From Candidatus Woesearchaeota archaeon (GTDB lineage Archaea > Nanobdellota > Nanobdellia > Woesearchaeales > DSVV01), in NCBI GenBank assembly GCA_016205905.1, contig JACQSP010000120.1, positions 1 through 5,405 of the forward strand: a stretch of DNA of 5,405 nucleotides. Reading direction: 5' to 3'. Shown here in pieces: positions 1-5,012 of the stretch. The notes under the pieces were generated by a model. The model worked only from the letters and a program-made list of their open reading frames with translations. It searched no databases and had not been told where the DNA came from. The first letter of the stretch is position 1; every line of letters begins with the position of its first letter. The position numbers were made by a program, and so were the translations under genes.

Positions 1-66
1 GGGCATTTAATTTAAAACTTGTGATTTATTTCATTTATTGTATTTGTTTTTAGTCGTTCTTGGCAT

Positions 67-194
67 GTCCAACAAGTTCATGAAAAAAGGTAAGAAAGTT
101 AGAAAGCTTGACAGCTTGAAAGTGCGGCTCATACATTCCCACTTTCAAGCTTTCAGACCTTCAAGCTTTCAAACAGTTTCATGAAACGTTGGAC
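67..194. repeat. Long imperfect hairpin (about 55-bp arms)
   Basis: The left arm (67-124) and right arm (140-194) are imperfect reverse complements along almost their whole length, around a 15-nt loop (125-139). The outer ends pair as GTCCAAC with GTTGGAC. A middle block pairs TTCATGAAA with TTTCATGAA. The inner end pairs AGCTTGAAAGTG with CACTTTCAAGCT, perfect over 12 bp. The right arm is itself a tandem pair of 16-nt units (142-157 and 158-173) that agree at 14 positions. The structure could be a folded non-coding RNA, a processed long-stem transcript, or a small MITE-like element. No target-site duplication is obvious at its ends. The inverted repeat is directly visible; its role is unknown. 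Confidence 0.7.
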
Positions 195-201
195 TGCGTC
201 C

Positions 202-249
202 TATAGTAAGTTACCTAAAATAGTTATACAAATCGTGTCACTTACTATA
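202..249. repeat. Perfect 10-bp inverted repeat
   Basis: TATAGTAAGT at 202-211 is the exact reverse complement of ACTTACTATA at 240-249, with a 28-nt A/T-rich loop between them. It starts eight bases after the end of the large hairpin and ends four bases before the next inverted repeat. The three may therefore form one structured block. Confidence 0.55.
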
Positions 250-252
250 TTC

Positions 253-291
253 GTGGACTTTAACAAAATTGATCAAAAGATTAAAGTCCAC
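253..291. repeat. Perfect 11-bp hairpin downstream of the 208-aa gene
   Basis: GTGGACTTTAA at 253-263 pairs perfectly with TTAAAGTCCAC at 281-291. The loop is 17 nt and contains the palindrome TTGATCAA (269-276). It lies 75 nt past the stop of the minus-strand gene at 366-992, so it may be a 3' untranslated hairpin that protects or ends that mRNA. Archaeal termination normally depends on T-runs, and no long T-run follows the hairpin on the minus strand, so a terminator role is uncertain. Confidence 0.6.
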
Positions 292-365
292 CGCTACACA
301 AACGAGTTGAGAATGGGAAACAAGATGGAAAGCGAAAAATAGGAAATTAGCTAAACAAATATTGT

Positions 366-992
366 TCACTTCCTTTCCGCATAATTCTCTCTTAAGAATT
401 CATCTGTCTTTTCTGCTGCAAATCTTAAATAATTCAATTCCACTTTTAATCTGGGTGATTCCAAAGGTTTTAATGCAACATAAGGAGCTATCAACCCTAA
501 AATAGGTATAGCTTTTGTAAACGATTCATAAGCAGCAGGTATGTCAAGATGCATATCAAAATTACCTTTTATTAACGCCCATAAAGCTACTGCTAAAATC
601 CCGCCTTCAATTAAATAGGTTCTGTTTGCTCTTCGCTCTCTTGCCCTTCTGCCAACTGTTGTAAATGTGTGTGAAGTAACGTATGCAATACCGACTGCAT
701 TCATCGAGCCAAGTACCTGGTTAACAAGAGTATCAAATGATTCATCAACTTCTGGCGTTTCAATTCGTTTCCAGAAAGTATTGTATTTCTCAAGAATTGG
801 CTGGATTTGTTCTGTGTAAGAAGTCTCTCTCTTTGCCACCCTATACGCTAATTTGTTTTGAGCGAAAAAATCTGCAAGGATGGTATTCCTAGTGACTTCC
901 AGTAGATTGTCATCGAAACTTATCCCTAACTCTTTTGAATTTCTCTTAAATCTTACCAGTTTTTCTATTCTTTCGTTTAATGTGCCGTGCAT
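366..992 (-). CDS. Unrecognised 208-aa membrane-associated protein
   Basis: I do not recognise this family. The N-terminal half (residues 1-85) is charged and helical in character, with Arg/Lys/Glu-rich stretches. Residues about 93-113 are mildly hydrophobic and are followed by a strongly basic patch, RRARERRANR at about 115-124. Two hydrophobic segments follow, about 126-141 and 160-174, with a short acidic loop between them, and the protein ends in a charged tail. The basic patch before the first clear helix suggests a cytosolic N-terminal domain with a helical hairpin in the membrane. The ATG at 992 is supported by a TATA box centred 27 nt upstream, which predicts a leaderless mRNA with no Shine-Dalgarno sequence. 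The gene ends in TGA and is divergent from the lipoprotein gene. Confidence 0.8.
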   Translation of the reverse strand: MHGTLNERIEKLVRFKRNSKELGISFDDNLLEVTRNTILADFFAQNKLAYRVAKRETSYTEQIQPILEKYNTFWKRIETPEVDESFDTLVNQVLGSMNAVGIAYVTSHTFTTVGRRARERRANRTYLIEGGILAVALWALIKGNFDMHLDIPAAYESFTKAIPILGLIAPYVALKPLESPRLKVELNYLRFAAEKTDEFLRENYAERK

Positions 993-1014
993 AAATAAAT
1001 GGAGTTCATAGTAG

Positions 1015-1023
1015 ATATATAAA
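1015..1023 (-). promoter_or_regulatory. TATA box of the 208-aa gene (leaderless)
   Basis: On the minus strand this reads TTTATATAT. Its centre is about 27 nt upstream of the ATG at 992, so the predicted transcription start is at or next to the start codon. This is the standard archaeal TATA-to-start distance. Confidence 0.6.
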
Positions 1024-1100
1024 GTTATAGCCTAACCAATAATTAAATATACTTTTATGAGTCGCTACATGCCCAAAATTTGCCTGAAAATCACAACATT

Positions 1101-1130
1101 TTTATACTACCAGTATACTTATTAGTATAT
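1101..1130 (+). promoter_or_regulatory. TATA box and palindromic operator-like repeats before the lipoprotein gene
   Basis: TTTATACTA at 1101-1109 is the best TATA box for the lipoprotein gene. It predicts a start near 1130-1135 and a leader of about 40-45 nt. Overlapping it, TATACT (1103-1108) and AGTATA (1112-1117) form an inverted repeat with a 3-nt spacer. AGTATACT (1112-1119) is itself a palindrome, and AGTATAT recurs at 1124-1130. Binding of a dimeric regulator here would block TBP/TFB. The repeats are visible; the operator role is inferred. Confidence 0.45.
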
Positions 1131-1163
1131 CAACATACAATAAACATCAAAAATTATAAAATA

Positions 1164-1170
1164 GAGGTGA
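1164..1170 (+). promoter_or_regulatory. Ribosome binding site of the lipoprotein gene
   Basis: GAGGTGA ends four bases before the ATG at 1175. It is a strong match to the 16S rRNA 3' end and settles the start. It also shows that this mRNA has a leader, unlike its neighbours. Confidence 0.8.
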
Positions 1171-1174
1171 AAAT

Positions 1175-1417
1175 ATGAAGAAAATAATGGCACTATTTGG
1201 ATTGCTCTTAGTGCTTAGCTTAGTTGTAGGATGTGCAACTGTAACAAAAGAAGAAGTAGCTCCAGCGCCTGATGCAGCCGCACCAGCAGAGGGAGCAGCT
1301 CCAGCTGATGCAGCGCCAGTAGAAGAAGTAGTTGCACCAACTGAACCAGTTGCAGAAGAATCAACTGAAGCTGTTCCAGAAGCACCAGCAGACGAAGCAG
1401 CAGAAGCAACTGCATAA
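1175..1417 (+). CDS. Small Ala/Pro/Glu-rich lipoprotein
   Basis: This 80-aa protein begins with a short basic N-terminus (MKK) and a hydrophobic stretch (about residues 5-18). A lipobox, LVVGC, follows with Cys20 as the lipidation site. It should be exported, cleaved before Cys20 and anchored in the outer leaflet of the membrane. The mature 61 residues are almost only Ala, Pro, Glu, Val, Thr and Asp, strongly acidic, with no Cys or aromatic residue after the lipobox. That is low-complexity sequence, probably disordered, and no catalytic domain is present. It could be a surface spacer or stalk, or a short relative of larger envelope lipoproteins. The function is not known. The open frame on the opposite strand is a by-product of the GCA/CAG-rich codons. 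Confidence 0.85.
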   Translation: MKKIMALFGLLLVLSLVVGCATVTKEEVAPAPDAAAPAEGAAPADAAPVEEVVAPTEPVAEESTEAVPEAPADEAAEATA

Positions 1418-1424
1418 ATCTAAA

Positions 1425-1474
1425 TTTTTTGTTTTAATTTTTTTTATCTTCTTTGTTTATGTGTTTTTTCTTTA
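1425..1474 (+). terminator. T-rich terminator after the lipoprotein gene
   Basis: Shortly after the TAA stop come several T-runs on the plus strand: T6 at about 1425-1430, T8 at about 1439-1446 and T6 at about 1464-1469. Archaeal RNA polymerase terminates at runs of T without needing a stem-loop, so this is a good end for the lipoprotein mRNA. It also separates it from the convergent protease gene. Confidence 0.65.
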
Positions 1475-1501
1475 GTTTAAAGATGAAGCTAAAATTTCAA
1501 T

Positions 1502-2518
1502 TTAAGGAGTATTATAATTATTAACATAACCTATTAGAAAGTTGTATTTTCGAGTATCAAATCCAACTAGTTTATATGCCTGAAAAACTTTACCACCACT
1601 TAAATAACTATGCATTAATTTCATTTGTACGTCTTCAAAAAGACAGCCTTTGGTTGGGTCTGATTCAAATTCAATAGGTTTCATACAATTAGGCAATCCA
1701 TCACTTTTATTAGGAATTGTATCATTTACATAATTATTACTATGATATAGGCCAAATAAGTGAGCTAATTCATGAAGTAATATAGTACTAAGCCGAAAAT
1801 GAGTATTTGGTAAAGGATTAGTATTTTCATTTGATGTTTCAGCTGATATTGTACCTTCTTTTTCTTGTGTTAGGATATCAGTTAACTCTTTTTGTAATAC
1901 TTCTAGTTTTTTTGATATATCTGACACTTGCAGCCCTAATACTCTGGCTAACAAATCACTAGGGAAATAACATACATTTTTGGGAAGTTCTGCCGTACCA
2001 TATGTCTTTTCATCTGCAAGTTTATTAAATTCTTCTGCGTCAAGAACTACTATTGCTATATGTTTTCCTGGTTCTAAAACCTGATAGTTAATAGAATCAA
2101 CAATTTCAAAATCAAGCTGAATTCTTCCACTAGCATAAAACTTTAAAACATCTTTTAAAACAGAATCCCATTCATCGCCAAATGCTGAAAAGAATTTCCC
2201 ATCAACATCAATCCTAATTGTTTTTTCAGAGATATCAACATTATCAAAATCATCTAATTTAAATAATTCTTTTGTAGATGGCTCAGAGACTAAACTTTCA
2301 AGATTATATTGTTTTAGCAGTATTTCTCTTACAGTTGGATCATTGAAATTTCCTGCTAATGCTTGCTTTGCTGTTTCTATTGCTTGTTTTGATAAGTCTA
2401 TTTCTTTTTGAAGTTTTTGATATAATAAATAACCTGCTCCACCAAATCCAATAATTAAAGTCGTTAAACTAGCTAATATCCACTTTTCATTAGCATTAAC
2501 CCATCGTTTAATATTCAT
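1502..2518 (-). CDS. Membrane-anchored metzincin-like zinc metalloprotease
   Basis: Residue numbers start at the proposed ATG, giving 338 aa. A transmembrane helix at about 13-33 follows a short basic N-terminus and acts as a signal anchor. A Lys/Gln-rich helical, possibly coiled-coil stretch (about 34-56) comes next. A mixed alpha/beta region precedes the active site HELAHLFGLYH (249-259), an exact HEXXHXXGXXH match. His249, His253 and His259 bind zinc and Glu250 is the general base. Met279, in NCMKP 20 residues later, is a plausible Met-turn, as in metzincins. Cys278 and Cys292 might pair. The cysteine spacing does not match the archaemetzincin signature, so the subfamily is open. The domain probably faces outside and cleaves surface or extracellular proteins; the substrate is unknown. 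A longer reading from GTG at 2542 is possible, but that codon sits in the TATA box. Confidence 0.85.
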   Translation of the reverse strand: MNIKRWVNANEKWILASLTTLIIGFGGAGYLLYQKLQKEIDLSKQAIETAKQALAGNFNDPTVREILLKQYNLESLVSEPSTKELFKLDDFDNVDISEKTIRIDVDGKFFSAFGDEWDSVLKDVLKFYASGRIQLDFEIVDSINYQVLEPGKHIAIVVLDAEEFNKLADEKTYGTAELPKNVCYFPSDLLARVLGLQVSDISKKLEVLQKELTDILTQEKEGTISAETSNENTNPLPNTHFRLSTILLHELAHLFGLYHSNNYVNDTIPNKSDGLPNCMKPIEFESDPTKGCLFEDVQMKLMHSYLSGGKVFQAYKLVGFDTRKYNFLIGYVNNYNTP

Positions 2519-2541
2519 ATTAACCATAGAAAATCTTATCA

Positions 2542-2549
2542 CTTATAAA
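2542..2549 (-). promoter_or_regulatory. TATA box of the metalloprotease gene (decides the start)
   Basis: On the minus strand this reads TTTATAAG. Its centre lies about 27 nt before the ATG at 2518, which predicts a leaderless mRNA. The GTG at 2542 that would open a longer frame overlaps the TATA box and would not be transcribed, so the ATG at 2518 is the better start. A second ATG at 2527 is the next alternative. Confidence 0.6.
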
Positions 2550-2578
2550 CTTTTTTGTTTTTACTACTTTGAAATAAG

Positions 2579-2588
2579 AACTATATAG
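2579..2588 (+). promoter_or_regulatory. Possible extra TATA box facing the intergenic hairpin
   Basis: AACTATATAG, containing the self-complementary core CTATATAG, could direct a plus-strand transcript starting near 2611 that would include the hairpin at 2676-2727. Only a 16-codon frame (2604-2654) lies near it, starting upstream of the predicted transcript start, so a coding role is unlikely. The site is weak evidence because the region is very AT-rich. Confidence 0.25.
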
Positions 2589-2675
2589 ATGTACTGCAAG
2601 AGAATGCCTACTAAGATGAATGATAAAAAAATAAAAATATTGACGATAAAATAGACAGGAACAGCTCTTATAAGA

Positions 2676-2727
2676 CTAAAACGATAATTTTATCTTCGGT
2701 AAAATAGAATTTTATCAATCGTTTTAG
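2676..2727. repeat. Hairpin with a UUCG-capped inner stem
   Basis: CTAAAACGAT at 2676-2685 pairs perfectly with ATCGTTTTAG at 2718-2727 (10 bp). Inside it, 2687-2694 folds on 2699-2705 with a C(TTCG)G tetraloop (2694-2699) and one bulged T. Such a loop is very stable in RNA when read on the plus strand. A second copy of ATTTTATC (2709-2716) and an upstream GATAAAAT (2645-2652) offer alternative pairings. The hairpin lies between the two divergent TATA boxes, so neither flanking gene's promoter should transcribe it. It may be a free small RNA or a DNA-level element. Confidence 0.55.
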
Positions 2728-2780
2728 AGAGCATTCCCTTATTTGTAATTTGATGATATTTTTACTTTCAAGTGATAAAA

Positions 2781-2788
2781 TATTTAAA
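2781..2788 (+). promoter_or_regulatory. TATA box of the 233-aa gene (leaderless)
   Basis: TATTTAAA has its centre about 27 nt before the ATG at 2812, so the mRNA should begin at the start codon. No Shine-Dalgarno sequence is present in front of the ATG, which agrees with leaderless translation. Confidence 0.65.
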
Positions 2789-2811
2789 AAGCAGAAGATT
2801 TCTAATTTGGT

Positions 2812-3513
2812 ATGAAAGCAGATAATGAATTACATTCTAACCATGGAAGCCATCTGTCTCAGATGGATAACCCTGTTCGTGATATATCAGGATTGATTCT
2901 TGGTAGACAAATTACTCATTATTTTGGCGGGATCTACTGTAATCCGAGCATTAAAGAAGTTGCTGAAGGAATGAGTAGAATATTAGAAAGATTAAAATTT
3001 AGAAGAATCAATCATAGATTTACTAATTTTCATTTTGATTATGTAGAGTTCAATGGTGAATATCACAAAACTGCTGAGGATTATAAACTGTTAGAAAACC
3101 CATTTGAGACATTTATAGAAGATGTTAGAGGGGCAAAAAAAGTAAGAGTTGGCATAGCTAAAGAAAAAGAACAAGCATATGATTCTGATGGTGCTAGTTT
3201 CGATGAAGAAGTACAAGGAGCAGTTGAGACTGGTGAACATTTTAATGAACTTTTTGAGCAGAGTGGTGTTGAGGTAAAAGTTATTGAAACCAACAAATTT
3301 AATTATTATGCTAGCATTCGCTCATATTATACCAGCTTTGAATACTTTGCGGTTAATTTTACTATGGTAGATGGTGACTATTCTACAATCCTTAAACACA
3401 AGATGGGATTGAAAACTGCAAGCATGGGATTATACTTATCTATAGTAAGCAGAGATGGGAGAAATGTCAGACCTTTGTTTCAAGAGCTATCAGATTTAGC
3501 AAGAAGTAGGTAA
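2812..3513 (+). CDS. Unrecognised 233-aa soluble protein
   Basis: I do not recognise this family. There is no signal peptide and no membrane segment. The first 20 residues are polar and His/Asn-rich and look like a flexible tail. Residues 21-115 are basic and aromatic, with RRINHRF at 64-70 and FHFDYVEF at 73-80. A strongly acidic, probably disordered stretch (about 118-150) follows. The C-terminal part (about 152-233) alternates hydrophobic and polar residues like a beta-rich domain, with the aromatic cluster YYASIRSYYTSFEYF at 165-179. The layout suggests two small folded parts joined by an acidic linker, probably in the cytoplasm. The start is fixed by the TATA box 27 nt upstream. It is divergent from the protease and convergent with the small membrane protein gene, so it is its own transcription unit. 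Confidence 0.8.
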   Translation: MKADNELHSNHGSHLSQMDNPVRDISGLILGRQITHYFGGIYCNPSIKEVAEGMSRILERLKFRRINHRFTNFHFDYVEFNGEYHKTAEDYKLLENPFETFIEDVRGAKKVRVGIAKEKEQAYDSDGASFDEEVQGAVETGEHFNELFEQSGVEVKVIETNKFNYYASIRSYYTSFEYFAVNFTMVDGDYSTILKHKMGLKTASMGLYLSIVSRDGRNVRPLFQELSDLARSR

Positions 3514-3525
3514 TTAATTTTTAAT
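3514..3525 (+). terminator. Weak T-rich end of the 233-aa gene
   Basis: Only T5 (3518-3522), within the imperfect palindrome ATTAATTTTTAAT, follows the stop. The two convergent genes end 27 bp apart, so termination must occur here or run into the opposing gene. Confidence 0.3.
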
Positions 3526-3540
3526 ATTCACCATGCCTAT

Positions 3541-3708
3541 TCATAATTTGTTCAACCATTTCAACGGCAGAACAAACACCAAATAAATCACACCAAACCC
3601 TAGAAAGAAAGTGATTAAATTATATGGTTTAAGTGCAAAATAAGTCATATGTGAAACTACAACAATAATACCGATAATTCCTATTGCAAGCCTTAATTTT
3701 TTTAACAT
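3541..3708 (-). CDS. Small two-helix membrane protein, 55 aa
   Basis: The frame runs from ATG at 3708 to TGA at 3541. The protein starts MLKKLRLAIG and has a hydrophobic helix at about 7-25, a short loop with KPYN (27-30), and a second helix at about 31-48, ending in the basic tail KWLNKL. The Lys/Arg residues at both ends suggest both termini are inside (helical hairpin). I do not recognise the family. It lies 49 nt downstream of the kinase on the same strand and may be co-transcribed. A TTTAAATA box (3740-3747 on the minus strand) could also give it its own promoter with a leader of about 9 nt. There is no Shine-Dalgarno sequence. Uninterrupted helix pattern and context support it being real, though it is short. 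Confidence 0.6.
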   Translation of the reverse strand: MLKKLRLAIGIIGIIVVVSHMTYFALKPYNLITFFLGFGVIYLVFVLPLKWLNKL

Positions 3709-3723
3709 TTTCAATTCAAAGAT

Positions 3724-3734
3724 GAGATTATCTC
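3724..3734. promoter_or_regulatory. 11-bp palindrome in front of the small membrane gene
   Basis: GAGATTATCTC is a perfect palindrome around its central base. It lies between the proposed TATA box (3740-3747) and the ATG at 3708, where a bound protein could block transcription start. On the plus strand it is followed by T6 (3735-3740), so it might instead act as a hairpin-plus-T terminator for plus-strand readthrough. Either role is inferred. Confidence 0.3.
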
Positions 3735-3757
3735 TTTTTTATTTAAATTTATTTATA

Positions 3758-4831
3758 TTATACCTTCATCCTTACAACTTTGTGCTTATACTTTTTCATC
3801 TCTTTCAATACTTTATCCCACGTCAGCAGAATATTTTTTGCACCATAATGCTGGATTACACTTTCAGTGTTTGTCTGTGCCAAAAACAGGCAGAATTCAA
3901 TTGGTTTTCCTTTGATTAATCCTGCAATAAAGCTTGAGGTAAAAGCATCTCCGGCGCCAGTTGTTTCCATTAGTTTAACTCCTCTTGGCTGGATATGATA
4001 CATAAACCTTTTATTTGCATCTTCATAGCAGTACGCTCCGTTTGCCCCGTCTGTTATCACAATTATATTCGGGCCAAGCCTGTTTAGCTCTTTCATTAAT
4101 CTTTCAATAGTTAAGGTCATGTCTTCTGGTTTATAACCTAACAATAATTTTGCCTCTTCTTTATTCAGCACAAGGGCCTCTGTTGCATCTAAAATCTTTT
4201 TCAATTTTTTTGGTCCTTCTTTTGCAAGGTAATTTGTAGGATTAAATGCAACCTTAATGTTATTCTTTTTTGCATACTCTGCGAGTTTCTCCAGCGTCTT
4301 AAAAGACTCGCCAAGCATTGTGCAGAAATAAAACCATTTTGTTTTAAGCTTGCCTTTTTTAATGTTAGTTTCGAGTTTCTTAAATTTCAGGTTGTTGCTC
4401 AATGCTTTGTAAGTAAGAATTGTTCTGTCATGTTCCATACTGTCTAAAACAATTGAATAGCTTGTCATTCCACCTATCCCTGCTGTTTTTCCGTCTGCTC
4501 TTCCTTTTGGCTTGCCAGATTCGCCTGATTCAATGGTCCCAATAAAATCTATTTTTTCTTTCTTTAATTCATCTAAGATCTTTTTGCCGTTGTCATCATT
4601 TCCAATTGAAGAAAGGCAGGCTGTTTTCAGCCCCAATCTTGAGAAACAGACAGCGGTGTTAGTTGCTCCTCCACCTGTCATGAAATCCAGCTTATCAATA
4701 AGAATTTTCCTGCCTGTTGGATATGCAATTAGGTCTTCTTCGCCTTCCTTTGTCTTTATTTTAATTAGTTCTGATTCTGTCTTAACAAATACATCCACAG
4801 TTGCAGAGCCGACAGTTATTATATCGTACAT
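3758..4831 (-). CDS. PfkB/ribokinase-family carbohydrate or nucleoside kinase
   Basis: This 357-aa protein transfers phosphate from a nucleotide donor to a hydroxyl group of a sugar or nucleoside in the cytoplasm. Strand-forming DIITVGSATVDVFV (3-16) opens the Rossmann-like fold. The substrate-side signature is TGGGATNTA (52-60). The C-terminal signature TTGAGDAF (290-297) forms the anion hole, with Asp295 as the catalytic base. It is preceded by Glu289 where Asp is more usual. Also present are NPTN (197-200), NKEEAKLLLG (223-232), a conserved mid-domain stretch, and ITDGANGAY (259-267). NTESVIQHYGA (321-331) is a late conserved helix near the nucleotide site. The length is above the roughly 300 aa usual for the family, with extra residues at about 18-45 and 103-122. 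Substrate (ribose, another sugar, or a nucleoside) cannot be told from sequence alone. The start is supported by GAGGTAA just upstream. Confidence 0.92.
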   Translation of the reverse strand: MYDIITVGSATVDVFVKTESELIKIKTKEGEEDLIAYPTGRKILIDKLDFMTGGGATNTAVCFSRLGLKTACLSSIGNDDNGKKILDELKKEKIDFIGTIESGESGKPKGRADGKTAGIGGMTSYSIVLDSMEHDRTILTYKALSNNLKFKKLETNIKKGKLKTKWFYFCTMLGESFKTLEKLAEYAKKNNIKVAFNPTNYLAKEGPKKLKKILDATEALVLNKEEAKLLLGYKPEDMTLTIERLMKELNRLGPNIIVITDGANGAYCYEDANKRFMYHIQPRGVKLMETTGAGDAFTSSFIAGLIKGKPIEFCLFLAQTNTESVIQHYGAKNILLTWDKVLKEMKKYKHKVVRMKV

Positions 4832-4834
4832 GGG

Positions 4835-4841
4835 TTACCTC
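4835..4841 (-). promoter_or_regulatory. Ribosome binding site of the kinase gene
   Basis: On the minus strand GAGGTAA ends three bases before the ATG at 4831. It fixes the start and implies an mRNA leader, so transcription must start well upstream. It lies just outside the 4861-5012 hairpin, 19 bases from its base. Confidence 0.75.
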
Positions 4842-4860
4842 TTTTGTTTTGGATTTTATT

Positions 4861-5012
4861 GTAACTACTAAGCCTGCCTTGAATTTGTCAGCTTTGCCAT
4901 TAGGTCTCATTAGACAAAAGGGGAAGCGAAAACACTTGAAAAACTCTGCTATTCTATAGCATACTTATTCTGCAGGTTTTCGCCAAAGCTGACTGGCAGG
5001 CTTAGTAGTTAC
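4861..5012 (-). promoter_or_regulatory. 152-nt nested hairpin in the putative kinase leader
   Basis: The outer 18 bases at 4861-4878 are the perfect reverse complement of 4995-5012 (GTAACTACTAAGCCTGCC). After an asymmetric internal loop comes a 9-bp stem, TCAGCTTTG (4888-4896) with CAAAGCTGA (4984-4992). Then GCGAAAAC (4926-4933) pairs with GTTTTCGC (4976-4983). The tip is TGCTAT-TCT-ATAGCA (4947-4961). A small side hairpin, GTCT-CATT-AGAC, sits on the 4897-4925 side. A possible minus-strand TATA box, CTTAAAAAA at about 5044-5052, would put all of it in the kinase leader. It could be a cis-regulatory RNA, a separate small RNA on either strand, or a MITE-like insertion. I see no clear target-site duplication. 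I cannot match it to a known riboswitch class. Confidence 0.55.

Larger units (their letters stand above)
1..365. other. Non-coding region rich in inverted repeats
   Basis: I see no convincing gene in this stretch. It contains three inverted-repeat structures, listed separately at 67-194, 202-249 and 253-291, and an A/T-only TATA-like stretch at about 6-15 that could start a plus-strand transcript near position 38. The part next to the 208-aa gene (about 300-365) is, read on the minus strand, moderately T-rich. It may serve as the 3' end of that gene's mRNA, with the 253-291 hairpin in its 3' untranslated region. Confidence 0.5.

Noticed and set aside
65..184. A 39-codon plus-strand frame from ATG at 65 to TGA at 182-184
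   Set aside because: It runs straight through both arms of the hairpin, has no ribosome binding site, and its basic residues follow from the repeated AAG/AAA codons of the repeat.
67..291. CRISPR array
   Set aside because: The repeats are inverted, not regularly spaced direct repeats, and no cas gene is present.
1215..1415. Minus-strand frame opposite the lipoprotein
   Set aside because: It encodes almost only Leu and Gln, which is what the low-complexity GCA/CAG sequence gives on the other strand. The plus strand has the ribosome binding site and lipobox.
3081..3296. Minus-strand frame inside the 233-aa gene
   Set aside because: It lies wholly inside a gene with a good promoter and gives a Ser/Thr/Pro-rich product with no start signal.
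3722..3919. Plus-strand frame overlapping the kinase 3' end
   Set aside because: The kinase frame is certain over most of it. The product is a Phe/Leu-rich translation of T-rich sequence with no ribosome binding site.
4512..4871. Plus-strand frame opposite the kinase N-terminal half
   Set aside because: The opposite strand encodes conserved PfkB motifs there. The frame's long hydrophobic stretches mirror the kinase codons.
4861..5012. Insertion sequence with a transposase
   Set aside because: There is no frame of useful size inside, and I see no target-site duplication. Only a non-autonomous element remains possible.
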